Assembly: GCA_012295275.1 (NCBI GenBank)
Contig: CM022673.1
Coordinates: 28,738,636 to 28,802,635, forward strand
DNA from: Chrysomallon squamiferum
Lineage: Eukaryota; Mollusca; Gastropoda; Neomphalida; Peltospiridae
DNA: 64,000 nt
Direction of reading: 5' to 3'
The position numbers and the translations under genes were made by a program. Below are positions 51,818 to 63,908 of this stretch, piece after piece (the stretch's first letter is position 1; every line of letters starts with the position of its first letter). The notes under the pieces were generated by a model, which ran no database searches, had not been told where the DNA came from, and saw nothing but the letters and a program-made list of their open reading frames with translations.

Positions 51818-52973
51818 CAATAGGTTTAATTAGCAGAGTCTTTGTTTTCTTTTAATCAGGGTTGTTGAACAAAGAAACAAACCAAAGCCACTTTCTGAAG
51901 AAATGATGAGTTATAAGTGCATTAATTTACTTTTGATGAATTAATTAAGAGAACAGATACTGTCACCTTCAGGTAATAGAAGTTGTTACTGTTGACTTAA
52001 GAGTGGAGAATATTTCCTTAAACATCACTAGCAACAAAATAGAATTTTTGTTACAGAGAACAAACAGTGTTCTTTAGATTAAGAATATTTCTGATGAAGC
52101 TATGAACGATCAGAAATTCATATTACATATCCTTCAGTTAACTAAAAACAGTAGTTATTAATTAAATAGAATTGAAGTCTTTTTCCTGGGTTGTGAGCAG
52201 TTAAAAAACTAATTTTACACAGCCACTTTATGATGAAGCTATCACATAGCAGGAAACTTCAAGTATTGTATTATTCTATTTAACAGAAGACTATCAGTAT
52301 AATGAAACAACAGTTCTTTACTCAGTGTGAATAACCGAGATGTAAGTTCAACCAGATACATTATGAAGTGAAAACATAAAAACATTGTATTCCACTTATT
52401 CAAATGTAAACAGACAAACTGTAATGTTACCTAATATTGATGAGCATTATGTAACTTAGCAAGACGTGAACAGAACTGTAATGACAGCAGATATTGCATT
52501 CTAGTTGTTATTTGTTACAGAGGCACCTCAAATCATATTAATCATTAGAAAGAAATTATTAATGATAATTACTATGTTTCATCAGTGATGAGAATTATTA
52601 GCTTTAACAAAATGTAGCTTTAAGTAATGTCAAAAAGAATTTAAATCTCATGTTATAGTTAATATTTTGTACAACAATGCTTCGATTTGTTTTAAATTCA
52701 GTCAGTAGAATTGTTAATGTTATTCATTGACTGTTAATCAGGATTTAGCAAAATGTATTTAGAGGTGTATTAAACAGAAAACACTTTACTTTTGTTACAA
52801 CTATGTATACATTATTTGTTGAAGTTATTTAGTGAAAATACAACAAGAGTATTTATGTTGTCTGTGTTTGCCTGTTTCTTTCACATACAGCCTCATACTT
52901 TCTACTTTGTGGTATCTGTTGGAGGGCATATTACAAACACATAGATGAGATACTCAATCTGCTGTTTTAAGTT

Positions 52974-52979
52974 AATAAA
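52974..52979 (+). terminator. Candidate polyadenylation signal of the four-module BTB gene
   Basis: AATAAA lies about 1.15 kb past the stop codon and is followed by T-rich and CTT-rich sequence. Other AT-rich candidates exist in the region. Confidence 0.4.
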
Positions 52980-53038
52980 CAAATGATTAAAAATAACCTT
53001 TATTCTTCTCTTCTTTGATTTCCATAACTAGAGAATGC

Positions 53039-53112
53039 TAAACCTTTCTTTTCCTAATGTATTTCTCTTTGAACAAAAAGATAATTATAATTAGTTACCT
53101 TATTGATAAAAA
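53039..53112 (+). repeat. Dispersed 74-bp repeat, copy 2
   Basis: This is the same sequence as 49406-49479 with a few substitutions, placed just beyond the likely 3' end of the four-module gene. Confidence 0.85.
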
Positions 53113-53458
53113 TGTACATTTTATACGTAGGTCTATTTTTTGTTTGCAGATAAAAATAGATAGAGCCGACTCAGCACACAGGATAATGAGTGTGCATGTG
53201 CATGCATGTGCATATGACATAATTTAACCCAGATAATATAACAAAACACATTTCTGCTATGAATATTTAATTCTTTGTAACATAAAATAGCAGTAACTCT
53301 CAAGTAATAATTTGGCACCAGGGAATATAAATATAAAATGTAACGGATTAAATATATATTACAATAAGTATTTTAAATCTTTTACACACAAAACTGAACA
53401 TGAACAAACTCTCTAACACAAATGTAAATTAAATCTGATAAAATAATTTTTGAACTGA

Positions 53459-53689
53459 CAAATCTTATAATTTATATCATTACACTGTAAATAGGTGAAA
53501 ACATTTAGTCATGTATAATTTTAATCTGTCAACACTATTGTTCACAAGATTCCTGTTTTTTATTGTACATGTATGCATATATGCATGTGTGCTTGCATAC
53601 TGATAACATATAATGATGCAATGTTAATTAAAGGTTCTGCAGTGTGTATGTTTATATATATACATACATACATACATACATACATACTT

Positions 53690-53771
<82 letters not shown>

Positions 53772-53795
53772 TGCAGAAGCTTTAATTAACTGCAT

Positions 53796-53833
<38 letters not shown>

Positions 53834-53935
53834 TAGTTGAACAAAAGTTAGAATAAAACCTTCAAATAATGAACTATATTAAAGCTGTAATATAGTATAA
53901 CCATTTGCCACTTAAAATTATGTTTTTAAAAAAAA
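53459..53935 (+). repeat. Dispersed repeat with TA/CA array, copy A
   Basis: It matches 61178-61448 in the same orientation over a series of blocks: TATATCATTACA-TGTAAA, TTAATCTGTCAA-ACT, ATAATGATGCA, GAACAAAA then CTTCAAAT, and TATTAAAGCTG-AAT. This copy carries an extra (TA)n(CA)n insert (about 53692-53765) and a second TA run (about 53800-53832). Confidence 0.75.
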
Positions 53936-54113
53936 ATAGTTGTACTGTGTTGAGGAACTTATCTTTTTATTATCTTTTTTTTAATTTTAATTTCCTTTTT
54001 ATTTCTTAATATTACTTTTATTAGTATTTCTTTTTCATTATTAGTTTTTTCTCTCTTATTAAGAAGTTATTATCATCAGATTTTTTAAGCACTAACCACG
54101 AATACAAAACCCA

Positions 54114-57100
54114 TTAATAGTGTTGTGAGTAAAATGGCTGCTGGTAGTAAGCTTGTATAATGGCTGCTTCTGAGCCTGAGCCAATAGAATCTTCTGTAAC
54201 AAGCGTCTGACCCTGGTGATGGCTGGATGGAAGATTAACAGGTGACAATGACGTCACGGTTTGTGCCGATGATACGAATGTTGTCTGAGGTGAGATGGAC
54301 TGAGGAGGTGGACTGATTGGAGAGTGTTGCATGTAGATGTGGCCCTGCGCTGTGGAGCTCAGTGAAGTGCACAGCTGCTCTTGCTGACCGATGGAGCTGG
54401 AGTTCTGATTGGTCGCCTCTCCTATAGTGATTCCTTCTCCGATCTCGCCAGTCAGTGGGACAGATCCAGTTACAACGTAAGTTGGAATAGTCTGAGATGA
54501 AAGTGAGGAATCGTTTTCTCCCTGAGCCAGTGGTAACAATATGGCGTGCATAGCATGCTCTGCTGCTGCCAGAACACCTTTGTCAGTCAACGTTATTGTA
54601 GTGCTTCCAGACACACTTCCATTCATGTCCTGAGATGTTGTAATGTCGAACGTCTGATCGTCTAGAATGTCTTGTCCCAGATCTGACTTCAAATCAGAAT
54701 CCGTCGACATTTTGTTTGTCTCAGACCCTTTACTGATCTGCCTCATGATTGACTTTGCTATCTGCTGATCGAGCTTGTGTCTGTTTTTCAGGTGAAGTCT
54801 CATGTTGCCGCGAGTCGTGCTCCGGTACAGACATTCAGGACACTGGTACGGCTTCTCCCCACTGTGGGTGCGGGCGTGAACCATTAGCTGTGTGCGGGTC
54901 TTGAAGGACTTGGAGCAGTCGGAACACTGGTGTTTGCGCTCGTCAGAATGTCTGTGAAACACGTGGCTGTTCAGACACGTTCGACTCTTGAAACCCTGGC
55001 CGCACACTTGACAGATGAATGGAGTTTCCTCAAAGTGGATTCGTCTGCAAGCAAAATTTACTCTGTTAATGACAACAGCATTTTATTGCTTAAAGATGGT
55101 ATATGATTATTTTTAAAAAACAAAACACATTTACATTAATAATAATCTCAGTTTGGGAATTGTAAGTCTTTACACTCTCAATAAAAATGTTACAAAACTG
55201 GTTTATGATGGCTGCAGTGCATGTTTTTCTGTCTTTTGGAAGGTCCACATTAATGATCCACTGCTATAATCAGTAATGGAACATTGTGAACAGCTATGAA
55301 AGAAGATAATAAATATTCTTCATGCATTTTTTATCTCTGTTCATATTAATATGAAAAAAGAATGTAAAAAAATAAAAGTATATTTAGTAAGTATTAATAT
55401 CAAAATGTATTAAGCTCTTGTTAAATATTCATTCAATGAAATACTACTAACCTGTGATCTTTGAGCTGGAACTTTGTGAACAATTCTTTCCCACATATTT
55501 CACAAGAAAAAGGCTTCCATCCTTTCGGCAGAGGAATTCCATGACGGAAGTATTTGTGTATGTGAATGTAGTAAAAGTTTGGATCTTTACTCTTGTATCC
55601 ACAGATGTCGCAAACTTTGGGCGAGTCTTCCACTCTCTCTCGCACCGTGACATGTGACATGACATCATTGATGTCGACATTGTGCGTGTTTATCAGGTGA
55701 GTGACACTTCTCTTGGGGAACACAAACTCATTACCACAGAGGTCACATTTGAACTGACGCAAGTGAAACCGAATGTGACTGGCCAGTGCTTCCAGCTTGA
55801 TGGCCATTTGTCCAATCATGTCGGATTTTGCAAATCTGCAACGTTTCTGCTTTGCTGTCTTTTTCGGCTTGCTCGTCTTTTCAGCTTCTGCTTCTGGAGT
55901 TTCCTCTTGCTCTGGAGGAAAAGTCAGTGGCAGATCATCTATGTTCTCATCCAGGATGTTTAGACCCAGACCTAGTTCCTCCTCTTCTTGTCTCAGTCGT
56001 TTCAGTTCCATCTTGGCTCTTTTCTTTGGAGGTGGTCTTACAGTCATCTGAACATGTGGAGGAACAGGAACTTTTCTTTAAAGGACAAAAAGATATATGT
56101 ATAATATATCATATGCTGATATACATCTGAGGTATAACAGATGTTACAGGAAATATGTGTAATTCATACAGTTTTTGCCCAGTTGGTCCATTTATTGTCC
56201 CACATTTTACCAAGATTGTGGGCCAGATTTTTTGGTCCAGACAAATGTGTTAACTGGAAGTAATTTCAGTTAATAAAGTATTATTTTGGGTGGGGCAGGG
56301 GAGTGTTGTTTTTTTTTTTTTTTTTTTTTTTACTGTTATTTTTATTTGTTACCCAGAGCCCAGTTTAAAATTATGTTTTCTAGTGTTAAGTTATTGAGAG
56401 ACCATTTAATATGAGTTCTGGATATATTCAGTATTTAGTTGGAATATAATAAGTATTTAATACATATAATTATTCATTGTTCATCTATCTCAGTTTTGAG
56501 TTAATAACATTATCAGATATAGTAATATTATCTTACTAACCTTGTCCTGGCTTTCTTCCTTTCTTTCCTTTCAAATTTGTAAAGTCACTGCCGTCTTCTA
56601 AGTCATCACCTGCAACAGCAGCAGCAGCAGCAGCAGCAGCTGCAGCATTCTCTTCATCTATCATCAGTTTGCCCAGTGGATTTAAGCTTGCTACAACCGA
56701 GTTCTCTAAAGCACTGTCTTCATTCACAGACTCCATCAGTTTCTGTTTCAGACTCCTATGCCTCAGTTTCACTGGGGCTTTTGCAACAGTGGCAGAGACT
56801 TTAGCTTCACTTTCTGTCTTTGATTCAGGGTTTGTGGTGACAGTTTCTGCTGCTGCTGCTGTTTCTCCTGATGGTTCAGACACTGTTGTTGCTTTGCTGG
56901 AGTTTGCTCTTTTGCGTTTTCCTGCAGACTGAAGTCCAGTCTTTGCAGATGTTTTTTGCTGAGATGGTTTGCTTTTGTTGTTCTCGTCAGAACCACTCTC
57001 TTCAAACAGGCGCTTCTTTGCCACCCCTCTCGTGCCATATGTGTGAGTAACAACAACAGGTTTTTCTGCAGGTTTCTTTTCATTTGATTCCTCTAATAAA

Positions 57101-60100
57101 TTCCTTGACCTTCCTGGACCTTGACCACGACCTCGACCTCTGCCACGACCTCTTCCTCTTCCAGTTTTTGTCAAAGACTGTGGAAACTCTTGACTTTTAT
57201 TAGATTCATTTTCATTTTCTTCTGCATTCGTGTCAGTATCGGTATTTATTCCACAGTCTGTTTTCTGTTTGACGGAACGGCTCTGATTCTCAAAGTTCAG
57301 TTTCAGATCCAGTAATCTGTTGTTGCTCCCAGCAGGGTTTTTCTCCAGCAGCTCCCAGCACAGATCGTGAAGTGCATAGATGTGGAACGCGTTTGCCAGA
57401 GAATTCATTTCGTTTATGTTTTCTATGGTGACCTTCACGGATCCCAGATAGAGGAACTCAGCAAATGCGTGAAGGACTTGTTCTGAAACCTGCATACTTG
57501 TGGATAACACAGGAAAGCCGTCATTGTCAACAGAATCCAAAAGCATAGCAAGCTGGTCACTGGCAGCACACAAAACAACTTTGTGTATCTAAAAAATGAA
57601 GAAGAAAAAAGGAAAAAAAGGAAAAAAGGAACATGACTGAATATTATTTAATGGTTTTAGATGTTAAATTTAAGTTCTTTGTGTTATGATAATTAAAATA
57701 ATTCACCTGTTTGCTTAATCTTGTTATTGTTATACAATAAAGCACATATTTCATGATAAACAAACTTAGAGCAGTGGATGGGGCAAGAAAGAATCTACTA
57801 AGTCCAATGAAAAGGACTACCCTTCAACCTATCATAACTCACACATACATTCTAATATTTAACTATTAAACACACATATTGTAATATAAACATCATTGAA
57901 CTATTAATATTATCTTTGCATTCAAATATCCAAATCTAAATAAACTCCTATATGTATCTTTGCTAATGAGTGGATTGGATAAAATGTCCACAGTATGTCA
58001 AAATGTCAACAAAAAATAAAAAATAAAAATAAAAATGTTATGTTAAATAGAACTAATTTCTATGTAATGAAAATAAAATAACATTTATAAATTATAACAC
58101 AAAACAAATCTTTTATTAATTTAAAATTGCATTGATTATAAAATTAAATTTCTAAAAACATTGGAAATGTTATCATTCTTACCTCAATTCTTAGATCTCC
58201 TGCTTTTAAAGCAACATCGCACATTTTCTTGTTTGTCATCATGTGGTAAAGCTTAAGTCTTGTGACTTGGTTCCACTCTTTGTCATTGAGCACCACCTCT
58301 TGATCGCTCTGTCCCATCACAATGTCAGCACTCTGGTTAACCATGCTGCCAGTGGACAGCATCCCGCCACTGAAATCTGAATGACCATTCGATGCCTGGC
58401 TGGTCCTCAAGCTGTCCTCGTACATCTGGTGACTCATTTTCGACATCTGAACAGAATTGTTATCCACAAAGGAAAAGTTGACACTCGTTGCAGATGTTTT
58501 GCTTTGCCCAGCGTCCTCTTCCTGGAAGCACAAGTGTCTTGCTTTGACGATGGGTGCTGATGTTTCAGCATAAACAAAATTGGCATTTGTGTTAGATGTT
58601 CGGGATGACGTCGATATTCTAACACTGTCCTCGAAAATCTGCTGGCACTGGCCAAATGAAGCAGCAGACCTTTCAGAGAACATGTCAATAGTATTTCTCT
58701 GTGCTCCTCTGTGCTGAGGCAAGATACCACTTCTGTCAGCTCCTTGGCTGTCAACTTTTTCAGCCTGAAATATTTCGGCACTGCTTTTGGTATTATATGC
58801 GTCCATGTTTGTAAGAGGTCTGCCTTGCCTGTTGCTATGGTTACCAACATACTGAGGACTGACCATTCTCGGTTGTCTCTCATCAGCATACTGAGGACTC
58901 AGAGCAGGCAGCAAATGTCTTGAAGTATTTGAGGCAGAAAGATTTCTAGAGTCATTCACTCTCTGAGCTAAGTTCATGCTGTCGATAAGAGACTGATATC
59001 TCGCATCTGACATGGTAGATGCACTAGTCACCTCTACAGCTGGTCTGTTGCTGTAATGCATGTCAAGCACAGTATAGGCAGTGTCTTCAGTGGAACTGGG
59101 CTTACAAATAGTCTGAATTCCAGAAATCCCAACTCTCCTTAAATCTTGTATGTCAGACAGGGCTAGATGTCTTGAGTCAGGAATGTGGTCTGTCATCTTC
59201 ATTGTTTGCTGATTTCTCGACTCTGCCATGACTCTGCCCACTGGAGGAACTTCTTTTCCTTTGCTGATGCTGTCCTGAGAGACTTCCTTCATCTGGAACA
59301 AGTCCAGTGAATGTTGGTCGCTCATTCCAGCACGCGATTCGTAAACTTCAACAGAATGGTCATTAAGGCTTCCTCGAGGTTCGTAAGTGTCAGGTAAGTT
59401 TAAACTTCTGCTGCCAAACATGTCCAGACCCTGTTGTCTAGCCATGTCTCTCATGTGGTCACCTTCGTATGAATCATTCTGTGAAAGCCCCGTGTGTATG
59501 TATGTCTGGAAGAAGAAAAGAAATAAATGTAATATCGTCTCATAAAACAAACCTAAATTATCATTATGTTACCTGATGATTATTATTCAGTTTTCATATT
59601 CTTGAAATTTTATTTTTTCATAACAGAAATTGTTCTCAACTATTCAGCTAGATTAATACAGATCATTATTATAGAATCTGCTGTTTCAGACCTGAAAAGT
59701 TTTGTTATTCACTTACGTAATTTGTCTTCAATATTTCAGTTTATCAGTAGCATGTGTTAAGCTAAAAACTAAATAAACAAATAACTTAAATTTAATTTAA
59801 ATAATGATGTAAACAAATCAAAAAAAATCTAGCATTTCAGAAAGTGAAGGAAAAACACAGGATGCAACTTTTAAGATTTAATGAATTTAAATGTCATCTC
59901 GGCAGCAGTTTCTTATGAAATTAGTCTGGCAACTATGTAAATGAAAAAACTACCTGATGTACAATGTCTGTCATCTGCTGTGTAGAGTAGTCTCCCTCTG
60001 GTTGTGTTGCAGGGAACATAGAATAATCAGCAGCAACATCTTCCTGGGCAGTTGTTGTCGACCACGATTGAACAGGCTGATCCTGGTTCACTCCCAAGGG

Positions 60101-60250
60101 AAGTGGACTTCTGTCTGAAATCCCACCAGAGGGCATTGCTGCAGCATGGTCTGCATGGTGAAAGTTATCTCCCATGGGGAGGGAATTCCTGTCAGACAAG
60201 CCACTGGCAGACATGCTGGGGGTCTGCTCGGAATGATGGAAGTTTTCCAT
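54114..60250 (-). CDS. BTB and C2H2 zinc-finger protein (ZBTB-type), 5 coding exons
   Basis: Exons in coding order are 60250-59954, 59505-58183, 57588-56541, 56070-55452 and 55044-54114. All are GT-AG and in phase, giving 4218 nt and 1405 residues. A stop (TGA) lies in frame shortly before the ATG, fixing the start. Unusually, a long disordered region of about 500 residues precedes the BTB domain. Exon 1 itself encodes two ~27-residue repeats (NFHH...SDR-SLPMG, NFHH...SDRSPLPLG). The BTB domain (about residues 510-650) spans exons 2-3 and reads MCDVALKAGDLRIEIHK. A Gly-Arg repeat and poly-Ala follow. Six C2H2 fingers come next: FKCDLCGNEF, a variant KVCDICGYKS, FSCEICGKEL (split by an intron), FICQVCGQGF, HQCSDCSKSF and YQCPECLYRS, with one HSGEKPYQC linker. 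The C-terminal ~200 residues are Ser/Thr/Gln-rich, like an activation region. ZBTB proteins are sequence-specific transcription regulators. I cannot name an orthologue. Confidence 0.9.
56297..56331. repeat. Poly(T) tract in an intron
   Basis: A T run of about 26 follows GTGTTG inside intron 3 of the BTB zinc-finger gene. Confidence 0.8.
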
Positions 60251-61074
60251 GACGATTTTTATACACTGATCACAAAAACCAGGATTTCAACTGAAAACAA
60301 AATTAGACAAACTTGGTTATACACACTGGTTATACACACTTAAAATGATTTCAGATTTTAAATATGATTACATAACAGTAAAAAGAAAAAGTGAAAAATG
60401 TAATATCTAATATACTAATTTGTACGTACATTCTTACAAATATATCATTAATATAAAGAATATTTTTGTGAATAAATATTACCAGCGGTCAGCATCCAAA
60501 CTATGACAAGAAATATAAATTTTTCTGAAGGTTCTTATTCAAATCCAATGTACTTCTGTTTCCACTGTATAGCTGGTAATGATTTTTGAAGGATAGAATT
60601 TAGATTTATTATCTTTTTAACAAGACCACATTGTTCCCACAAAAAGATGATTATTAATAATTAATAATCAAATTGACAAGAAGGTCCATCATTTCAGAAA
60701 AGAAGGCATGCTGTAATGGTTATGAATATTACTATAAAGAAAGCAAACTAAATTGTAGAAACATTTAATTAATTTAACATCTGCATTTGTCAACTGATTT
60801 ACCTAGACAATGCAGGGATTTCTTCAAGAATAGAAAAGTTAACTTCATTGCCATTTGTTATTCATTGTTGTTACTGAAATCTTTGTACTGCGTCTGTCAT
60901 ATTTTTTTTTAACAATTAATGAGTCACATGTAAAATATTATAAATTCCAACAACTGAAAAACTTTTGTCAGAAAATCTGAAAAAGAAAAATGTATGGGCC
61001 TATGTTATGTTTATGTAACCATAATCTTTACTTGTCACTATCGTCAGATTAAGATTTTTTTTATGGTATCAGTT

Positions 61075-61172
61075 TCTTTTGTCGCTGTTGTTCCTCCTGA
61101 CTGGTTTGTTATTGTTGTTTCTTTATTACAATCTGCCCTTTTATGCTTTCCTACAGCCTAAAGTCCAAGTAA
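61075..61172 (-). pseudogene. Decayed copy of part of the BTB zinc-finger gene exon 3
   Basis: About 95 bp align, same orientation, with coding sequence at 56848-56945 of the neighbouring gene. Shared blocks on the plus strand include TCTCCTGA/CCTCCTGA, TTGTTGTT, TCTGC-CTTTT and TTTCCT-CAG-CT-AAGTCCA. I estimate roughly 70-75% identity by eye, with small gaps, and frames are disrupted. It is followed immediately by the copy B dispersed repeat. Confidence 0.55.
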
Positions 61173-61177
61173 TTTGT

Positions 61178-61448
61178 GAACTGACAAAATTGTATATCAT
61201 TACATTGTAAAGTGTTGAAAATATATACTGATATGTCTCGTTAATCTGTCAAGACTGGTGGAAATCATTTGTGCATATCATTCCAGTTCTTTTTTGTGTG
61301 TGTGTGTGTGTGCAAGCATGCATGCAAGTGTACTTGTATACTATATAATGATGCAGCGTATGTTAAAGCTTGTTGAATCTGAACAAAAGATGTCTTCAAA
61401 TCAAAAACTGTATCTATTAAAGCTGCAATGCATTAGTCACTTAAATAT
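61178..61448 (+). repeat. Dispersed repeat, copy B
   Basis: This is the diverged partner of 53459-53935, lacking the TA/CA insert but with its own short GT run (61296-61312). Ends are approximate. Confidence 0.7.
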
Positions 61449-62861
61449 ATGATTTAATAAAAATATTACACACAGAGAAATGGAAAAAAATGTAGTGCAC
61501 AGACACACACACACACACACACACACAGATGCACACACATTCATGCGAGCGTATGCCAGTTTAATATTTATTAGCCACAAATGACTAAGGCTAACTAAAA
61601 ATGGAGAAATATGTATATAATTACATAATACCAGAAAAACTGAAAACTCAGTGGGTCAAATAGACAAATGTTTAAATTTTATCGTTAATCAAAATGTTTT
61701 TTAAACAGCCATATTAACTATCAAAACTGAACCCACTTCTAAATCAGAAATAATTATACAGCAGAGTTTGTGAAGAATTAAAAATGAATATGACTTTATT
61801 CACAACTGAAGATAGAATTATAAAGAAGATACAAGAAAAATGCCTAAATATTTATAAATAAATAAAAATAAATTACAATTATATGACATTTGTTAGGCTT
61901 GTATTAAACTGAATAAGATATTATTTTTATTATTATTTATTTTTTAAATTAAAAGTAAGACTTTTAATTAAAAAAATAAATAAAAAAATATAATAATTAT
62001 TATAAACGAATAATAATAATTAACACCAATATAGTTTTAAAGTTTTTGTTTTTTTATGTGAATAATAATAGATTTATAATAATGTTTCAATGAAATTAGG
62101 TGAGAAAATCATATAAGATAAAATTAATGATGGTATATTTTTCTATAATTATTAATTCATGTATAAAATTATCAATTATGTTCATTTATTTTTTAATATT
62201 TTGAGCACCCCACCAAAATGTGTTTTTTCTTCTTTTATTTATTTATTTATTTTTAATTATTTTTATTATATTATTATTATTACTGTTATTTATTTTTATT
62301 TTCATTTTGTTCTATTTTATTTTAATTCATTTTAATAAATTTAAATGGTAAACTTAAAACATTATCTTGACTTTATTTTTTTCTTTAATTATCAAAGACT
62401 ATATTGTTTTTCATAATTTCTGAATATTACTGAAATTTAAAAAAAAAAAATTTAATATATATATTAATTAATATAACAATAATAAAAAAAATATATATAT
62501 ATAAATAATTGTTAAATTAAATAAATTACATTTCAACTTATTCCATGAAAGATAAATGAATTTTGAACCTCTGAGGATATTGTTACTGGCATCACGTCTT
62601 GAAAGCATTATGAAAACAAAAATAAATTTACCTTTTGTTGTATTGTGACCTAGTTTCTTTGAACAGACCATATCTACGTTATGCTTTGTATCAAAATAGT
62701 TATCGCAGCAAAACAGTACCATTTCACGGTCCAGATATTAGAAAAAAAGATTCTTAGTAATACGTAAACAACAAAAATGCATATAAAGCATACTTATGAA
62801 GGCATTTCTCCTAGATTGTATCGATTAATAGTCAATATTTGTAGCAAAGCACAGATAAATC

Positions 62862-62948
62862 ATGGCCGATGCGAGTGAGCAACAAGATATGGCGGAAATG
62901 AACGAAGAAACAGCTTGGAATACAACATACTCTATCTTAAACACACTA
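62862..62948 (+). CDS. Possible first coding exon of a gene running beyond the window
   Basis: An ATG with CpG-rich codons (ATGGCCGATGCGAGTGAGC) opens 29 codons, MADASEQQDMAEMNEE and on to YSILNTL, ending exactly before a GTAAAT donor at 62949. It sits about 200 bp from a possible divergent start for the minus-strand zinc-finger gene. No second exon is recognised in the remaining 1 kb, so the gene would continue to the right. I do not recognise the product. Confidence 0.4.
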
Positions 62949-63388
62949 GTAAATTTTAATTATTGTAATGTTGATTCCTTACCATAACTCTTGCATTAAA
63001 AGCGTTGCCATATTTACCACTTTTTTTTTTTTTTTTTTTTTTTTTAAATCGTTCATCTACAGAGATGTGTAGCGGACTTTCTGTAATGACCTTGACTGTG
63101 CTATTTAAAACGACCTATTGGATTGAACGACATGTTGCATCGTTTTGTTTTTTAATGGATTGCAAAATGATCCCATAATTATTGTGCATAGTTAGTGAGG
63201 TAGCAGTTGCAACTGAATTTTCTGACTGTCAACATATATTAAGTGATAATTCTGATTAAAATATGTTATTTCCACAAGACACAGATTCTATTGATTTGTC
63301 TTCCATCTAGGCCTGTATGTTATATCAAAATTTATCCATATGATATATTTTTTTCTTCTTTTCTTTTCTTATGCCCAGTTCCGGCCAG

Positions 63389-63439
<51 letters not shown>

Positions 63440-63908
63440 TACAGTTATTGTACACAATCTGTATCTTTTTCGTATAATATTTATTTTCCATATATATTTA
63501 TCCATTCTCCAAAACAAAGTATTTAAAGTTTATATTATAGTAGGTCAGAGGCAAAATTTACCTTTAGAACAAACAGAAAACATTTTCTTCTTTATTTCTT
63601 TATTTTTAATGAACGAATAAATACATCTGGACATCAAGTGCAAGGAAGCATGGTTTTGATGCAGAAAAAAAACAACAACAAAAAACAAATACATATTTTC
63701 TTCTTCTTCCTGTTCTGAATTGCTTGTGTGGAAAGGAGAAATAATAATAATTATTTCCCATTCTATGAAGGTCAGTATTTAATGTTTATTAGTTTGCAAA
63801 TTAATCTAAGGTGAGTACGTGCTAGAAAGTTAAATTAAGATGACTGCCTCCTGTTGGGAGATTTGTTTGCACTGGAACAACTTTGTGGTCAAATGCTAGA
63901 GTTTAGAG
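62949..63908. other. Non-coding stretch with repeats near the right edge
   Basis: It holds a poly(T) run (about 63021-63045) and an AAT array (about 63388-63438). It may be intron of the gene starting at 62862. No exon is supported. Confidence 0.5.

Larger units (their letters stand above)
51818..54113. other. 3' UTRs of two convergent BTB genes and flanks
   Basis: The left part is the 3' UTR of the four-module gene. It is AT-rich and contains variants of GATGAAGCTATGA (52093, 52232), also present in the coding end (51743). The right part holds a dispersed repeat and TA/CA arrays and ends in the 3' UTR of the zinc-finger gene. No coding exon is seen. Confidence 0.6.
60251..62861. other. Upstream region of the BTB zinc-finger gene, with relic repeats
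   Basis: An acceptor (TTTTCAG at about 60297-60291) lies just before the start codon, so a 5' untranslated exon further right is likely. One candidate ends at a donor (ACAAAAG|GTAAAT) near 62630. The stretch contains a decayed exon copy and a dispersed repeat (below) and CA/GT arrays (61296-61312, 61503-61528). From about 61780 to 62510 it is AT-rich simple sequence with nothing recognisable. Confidence 0.5.

Noticed and set aside
62468-62722. 84-codon minus-strand frame starting MVLFCC as a first coding exon of the zinc-finger gene
   Set aside because: Its donor would join in a phase that reaches a stop just before the ATG at 60250. At most it is an upstream frame in an untranslated exon.
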